7,825 nucleotides of DNA from positions 1-7,825 of the forward strand of contig JAILCT010000091.1 in the NCBI GenBank assembly GCA_024690425.1, in the 5' to 3' direction. Position numbers and translations under genes: made by a program. Under the pieces are notes generated by a model. The model searched no databases, had not been told where the DNA came from, and saw nothing but the letters and a program-made list of their open reading frames with translations. This document shows, piece by piece, positions 7,054 to 7,825 of this stretch (position 1 is the stretch's first letter; each line of letters starts with the position of its first letter). This DNA is from Lachnospiraceae bacterium. GTDB lineage: Bacteria > Bacillota_A > Clostridia > Lachnospirales > Lachnospiraceae.

Positions 7054-7825
7054 TTATCCTATGGTAGTCATGATACTCATAAGGGGCATCATTACCGAGA
7101 GCAGGATCATACATACGATTATCGAGAATATGATGACCAGGGTGGGTTCAAGTATTGAGATAAGGTTGGCTATCCTTGACTCCACCTCTTCGTCATACTT
7201 AACGGCTATCTTCTCAAGGGCCTTGTCGACAGATCCCGACTTGCCGCTCACCGCGATCATCCTGGAGTATAGATTGTTGAATATACCGGCATCAACCAGG
7301 GAAGCGGAGAAGGACCCGCCCTGTCTTACAAGGTCGAGGCACTTGTCGATCCTTCTTGAAACCGACTCGTTATCAACCATGGTTGATACCATCTCAAGGC
7401 TCTCCTCCGGACGAAGACCTGCGTTTAATGTAAGGGCCATGCCCGAAGCGAAACGGCCGACTGCGATCTTCTCATAAAGGGCCCTGGTCAGGAAGAACCT
7501 GGAGCAGAAAGCGGTAAAGTACACACGCCCTCTTTCCGTTCTTAAGAAGAAGATATATAAACCTATAAGGACGATAAGAATGCTTATGAAGACAATGGAA
7601 TAGGTTCCGACCATGTTTCCGAACTGCATAAGGCTCTTGGAAAATCCCGTCATCTCAGAACCCAGCTGGATGAATACCTGGTTGAATATGGGAAGGACCT
7701 TGATGACAAGGACCAGGATGACTATGAACATCATTCCTATTATTATGAAAGGATACTTGAGCGAATTCTTGATTCCTTCTGATATATTCTGTTCCCTGGT
7801 GTAATGGAAGGAGAGGGAATGCATT
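7054..7825 (-). CDS. Type IV pilus / type II secretion platform protein, PilC/GspF family (5' end missing)
   Basis: The visible 256 residues are the C-terminal part of a T2SSF-family inner-membrane platform protein, which couples cytoplasmic ATPases such as PilT to pilin movement through the membrane. Seen here are: the end of the first cytoplasmic domain with its run-in (EQNISEGIKNSLKYP, 11-25); membrane helices at about 25-42 and 73-94; the family phrase KVLPIFNQVFIQLG (42-55); the second T2SF domain (about 121-225) with RFASGMALTLNAGLRPEESLEM; and a last helix at about 226-246 beginning EPTLVI. PilC/GspF proteins are usually about 400 residues, so roughly 140 are missing to the right; the ATG at 7824 is an internal Met. 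The usual GE-x-SG element before the last helix reads SGKSG (193-197), without the Glu. pilC or gspF cannot be chosen from this part. Confidence 0.92.
   Translation of the reverse strand, partial: MHSLSFHYTREQNISEGIKNSLKYPFIIIGMMFIVILVLVIKVLPIFNQVFIQLGSEMTGFSKSLMQFGNMVGTYSIVFISILIVLIGLYIFFLRTERGRVYFTAFCSRFFLTRALYEKIAVGRFASGMALTLNAGLRPEESLEMVSTMVDNESVSRRIDKCLDLVRQGGSFSASLVDAGIFNNLYSRMIAVSGKSGSVDKALEKIAVKYDEEVESRIANLISILEPTLVIIFSIIVCMILLSVMMPLMSIMTTIG
7371..7388. repeat. 18-bp perfect palindrome inside the pilC/gspF gene
   Basis: TATCAACCATGGTTGATA reads the same on both strands. It encodes part of VSTMVDN in the second T2SF domain. It has no sequence relation to the 24-bp palindrome at 6754-6777. 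A dyad of this length is uncommon by chance but not extreme in a window this size. Confidence 0.85.

Noticed and set aside
6983..7477. 164-codon open frame on the + strand opposite pilC
   Set aside because: It is antisense to a clearly recognised T2SF domain, crosses a gene junction, and has Ser/Ile/Arg-rich shadow-like composition and no SD.

Overview
The window looks like chromosomal DNA from a Gram-positive Clostridia-class bacterium, most likely Lachnospiraceae (Butyrivibrio/Roseburia-like). That placement is inference. It rests on the RpoC sequence style, strong GGAGG-type ribosome binding sites, moderate GC content, and a type IV pilus-like gene set containing a DUF4860-type protein, which I associate with this family.

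Left half (1-4115, + strand): the last 28 codons of rpoB, a 107-base rpoB-rpoC spacer holding two clear inverted repeats, and a complete rpoC (RNA polymerase beta', 1306 residues from the preferred ATG at 195). RpoC has all the expected catalytic and zinc motifs. It is longer than a Bacillus-type beta' because of a ~47-58 residue insertion around residues 533-590 and a 36-residue, very acidic C-terminal tail. The tail contains a short tandem repeat, and the visible end of RpoB is equally acidic.

Middle (4126-4165): a strong intrinsic terminator whose 14-bp stem sits between rpoC and the convergent operon. The stem also encodes the last residues of the opposing pilT gene, and the pilT stop codon lies at the stem-loop junction, so one hairpin can end transcripts from both sides.

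Right half (7825 down to 4138, - strand): one tightly packed operon, read right to left. It holds a pilC/gspF-type membrane platform gene (its 5' end is outside the window), four small genes for single-pass membrane proteins (111, 172, 146 and 154 residues), and a pilT-type retraction ATPase. Gene junctions range from an 8-base overlap to 18-base gaps, and several SDs lie inside or across the preceding gene's end. The four small proteins have no close textbook equivalents. By position and architecture they resemble a minor-pilin/pseudopilin set: one has a candidate class III leader with Glu at +5, and one looks like PilX/GspK and lacks that Glu. The extension ATPase, prepilin peptidase and major pilin are not visible and may lie upstream, beyond the right edge.

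The most unusual DNA-level signals are two perfect palindromes inside pil-operon coding sequence (24 bp at 6754-6777, 18 bp at 7371-7388), the compound hairpin just after the rpoB stop, the coding terminator, and the RpoC insertion. No tRNA, rRNA, CRISPR array or insertion sequence was seen.
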